The notes under the pieces were generated by a model. The model was not told where the DNA came from. It did not search any database and saw only the letters and a program-made list of their open reading frames with translations. From Saprospiraceae bacterium (GTDB lineage: Bacteria > Bacteroidota > Bacteroidia > Chitinophagales > Saprospiraceae), in contig JADJYH010000038.1 in NCBI GenBank assembly GCA_016719855.1, positions 1 to 11,055 of the forward strand: 11,055 nt of DNA, given 5' to 3'. Both the position numbers and the translations under genes were made by a program. Each line of letters starts with the position of its first letter. Position 1 is the first letter of the stretch. Shown one piece after another: positions 10,310 through 11,055 of the stretch.

Positions 10310-10386
10310 GATTACGGATTTGGGATTGCGGATTGCGGATTGGGGTTGCGTGGCAATCCGCAATCCGCAATCTGCAATCCGTAATC
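10310..10386. repeat. Inverted heptamer arrays filling the pstB-phoU gap
   Basis: Plus-strand units GATTACG, GATTTGG, GATTGCG, GATTGCG, GATTGGG (10310-10344) are followed by a 10-base spacer and by AATCCGC, AATCCGC, AATCTGC, AATCCGT, AATC (10355-10386). The two halves form a nearly perfect stem of about 30 bp. The structure begins 4 bases past the pstB stop and ends 2 bases before the phoU ATG. In an operon transcript it would bring the stop and start together on one hairpin. Confidence 0.92.
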
Positions 10387-10390
10387 AGGT

Positions 10391-11055
10391 TTACCCAAAA
10401 CGCCCCGTGATATAGTTTTCCGTCTCCTGCTTTGAAGGATTGGTAAAATATCTTTTCGTTTGTCGATCCAATTAGTTCCAAGGTAGAAAAACCGTGTGAT
10501 CGCTCACTACGCCCGCTTGCTGCATCTGTGGGTCACGATGATGATGGTGTACTTGCTTTCCAGCTCAAAAACAGTCCTCGATTTTGCCTGTTGAGATGGG
10601 TCGAGCGCTGAGGCTGGTTCGTCCATCAGGAATCGAAGAGGCTCGATGGCCAGCGCCCGTGCGATGCAAAGCCGCTGCTGCTGACCGCCAGGACAGCTCG
10701 AAGGCCGATTTTTCAGTTTTGTCCTTCACCTCGTCCCAAGCGCCGCCTGGTGCAGCGTCTTTTCCACTTGGTTTTCGATGAAACTGTTGTCCGTGATGCC
10801 CGTTCTGCAGGCGTAGGCCACGTTCTCGAAATGCTCTTCGGGAATGGGTTTGGCTTCTGAAAAACCATGCCCACATTCCGCCGCAAGGGGCGTCAATTTC
10901 GGATTTTATCTGCGTAAAATATCTTCGCCGTCCAGCAACTTTATACGACCCGTGATGCGGGTGAACGGGATTAGGTCGTTCATCCACGTTGAACAGCCGC
11001 AGGTACGTGCTTTTCCCTCCCGATGGCCCAATCAGCGCCATCACCGAGTTCTCCG
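10391..11055 (-). CDS. pstB: Phosphate ABC transporter ATP-binding protein PstB (5' truncated, frameshifted)
   Basis: ATPase of the PstSCAB phosphate importer, at the inner face of the membrane. The window edge removes roughly the first 30-35 residues. Visible parts: ENSVMALIGPSGGKSTYLRL (Walker A), VGMVFQKPNPFPKSIFENVA (Q loop, frames joined), GGQQQRLCIARALAIEP (ABC signature, usually preceded by LS), FLMDEPASALDPISTGKIED (Walker B and D loop), a shifted H-loop region THQMQQAGVVSDHTVF, and the family-typical end TNPSKQETENYITGRFG with TAA at 10391-10393. The Walker A lacks the usual Cys codon (GPSGCGKST is expected), an in-frame loss of three bases that may be sequence error. At least six shifts. 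phoU lies next, as in most pst operons; pstA, pstC and pstS would be expected to the right of the window. Confidence 0.93.

Noticed and set aside
10310..10386. CRISPR array
   Set aside because: Units are 7 bases with no unique spacers and are arranged as an inverted pair; there are no cas genes.

Overview
The window looks like a stretch of a Bacteroidota chromosome, probably from the Saprospiria/Chitinophagia side. Three things suggest this. Promoter-like sites match the Bacteroidota form TAnnTTTG, one of them with a TTTG box 19 bases upstream. SecA is long (about 1,150 codons) and has a C-terminal SEC-C zinc motif. The HPPD, homogentisate dioxygenase and two-domain NIPSNAP proteins read like Bacteroidota family members. 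The taxonomic call is an inference from sequence pattern, not from a search.

Every convincing gene lies on the minus strand. In transcription order (right to left) they are: pstB (phosphate ABC transporter ATPase, 5' end cut by the window edge), phoU, a probable secreted protein, secA, an OmpH/Skp-like periplasmic chaperone, an orphan coding fragment, an initiator tRNA-Met with a clear promoter, a secreted NIPSNAP protein, hmgA and hpd, closed by a strong terminator. Three functional blocks are visible: phosphate uptake and signalling (pstB-phoU); protein export and outer-membrane protein handling (secA, OmpH-like); and aromatic amino-acid catabolism (hpd makes homogentisate, hmgA cleaves it). 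At the left edge a short open frame on the plus strand may be the end of a convergent gene sharing the hpd terminator.

Almost every protein gene is broken by several single-base shifts. The conserved residues continue uninterrupted in another frame each time, and at least two shifts look like shortened homopolymers. A phosphate system, an initiator tRNA and the essential secA would not all be decaying together, so I read this as uncorrected long-read sequence and report each gene as one feature spanning its frames.

The most interesting structure is not a gene. Several gene boundaries carry short tandem arrays with a period of 7 bases. The heptamer differs at each site (AGTTATG, AATTGAG, CATTTTC, TCTGAAA, AGTTGGC, GATTGCG) and the arrays are often arranged as inverted pairs that could fold. 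Several begin on, or within a few bases of, a stop codon (hmgA, secA, the secreted protein, pstB). One fills almost the whole pstB-phoU gap, and one could hide the translation start of secA. They recall the heptameric STRR repeats described in filamentous cyanobacteria. I see no CRISPR array, transposase, phage gene or defence system.
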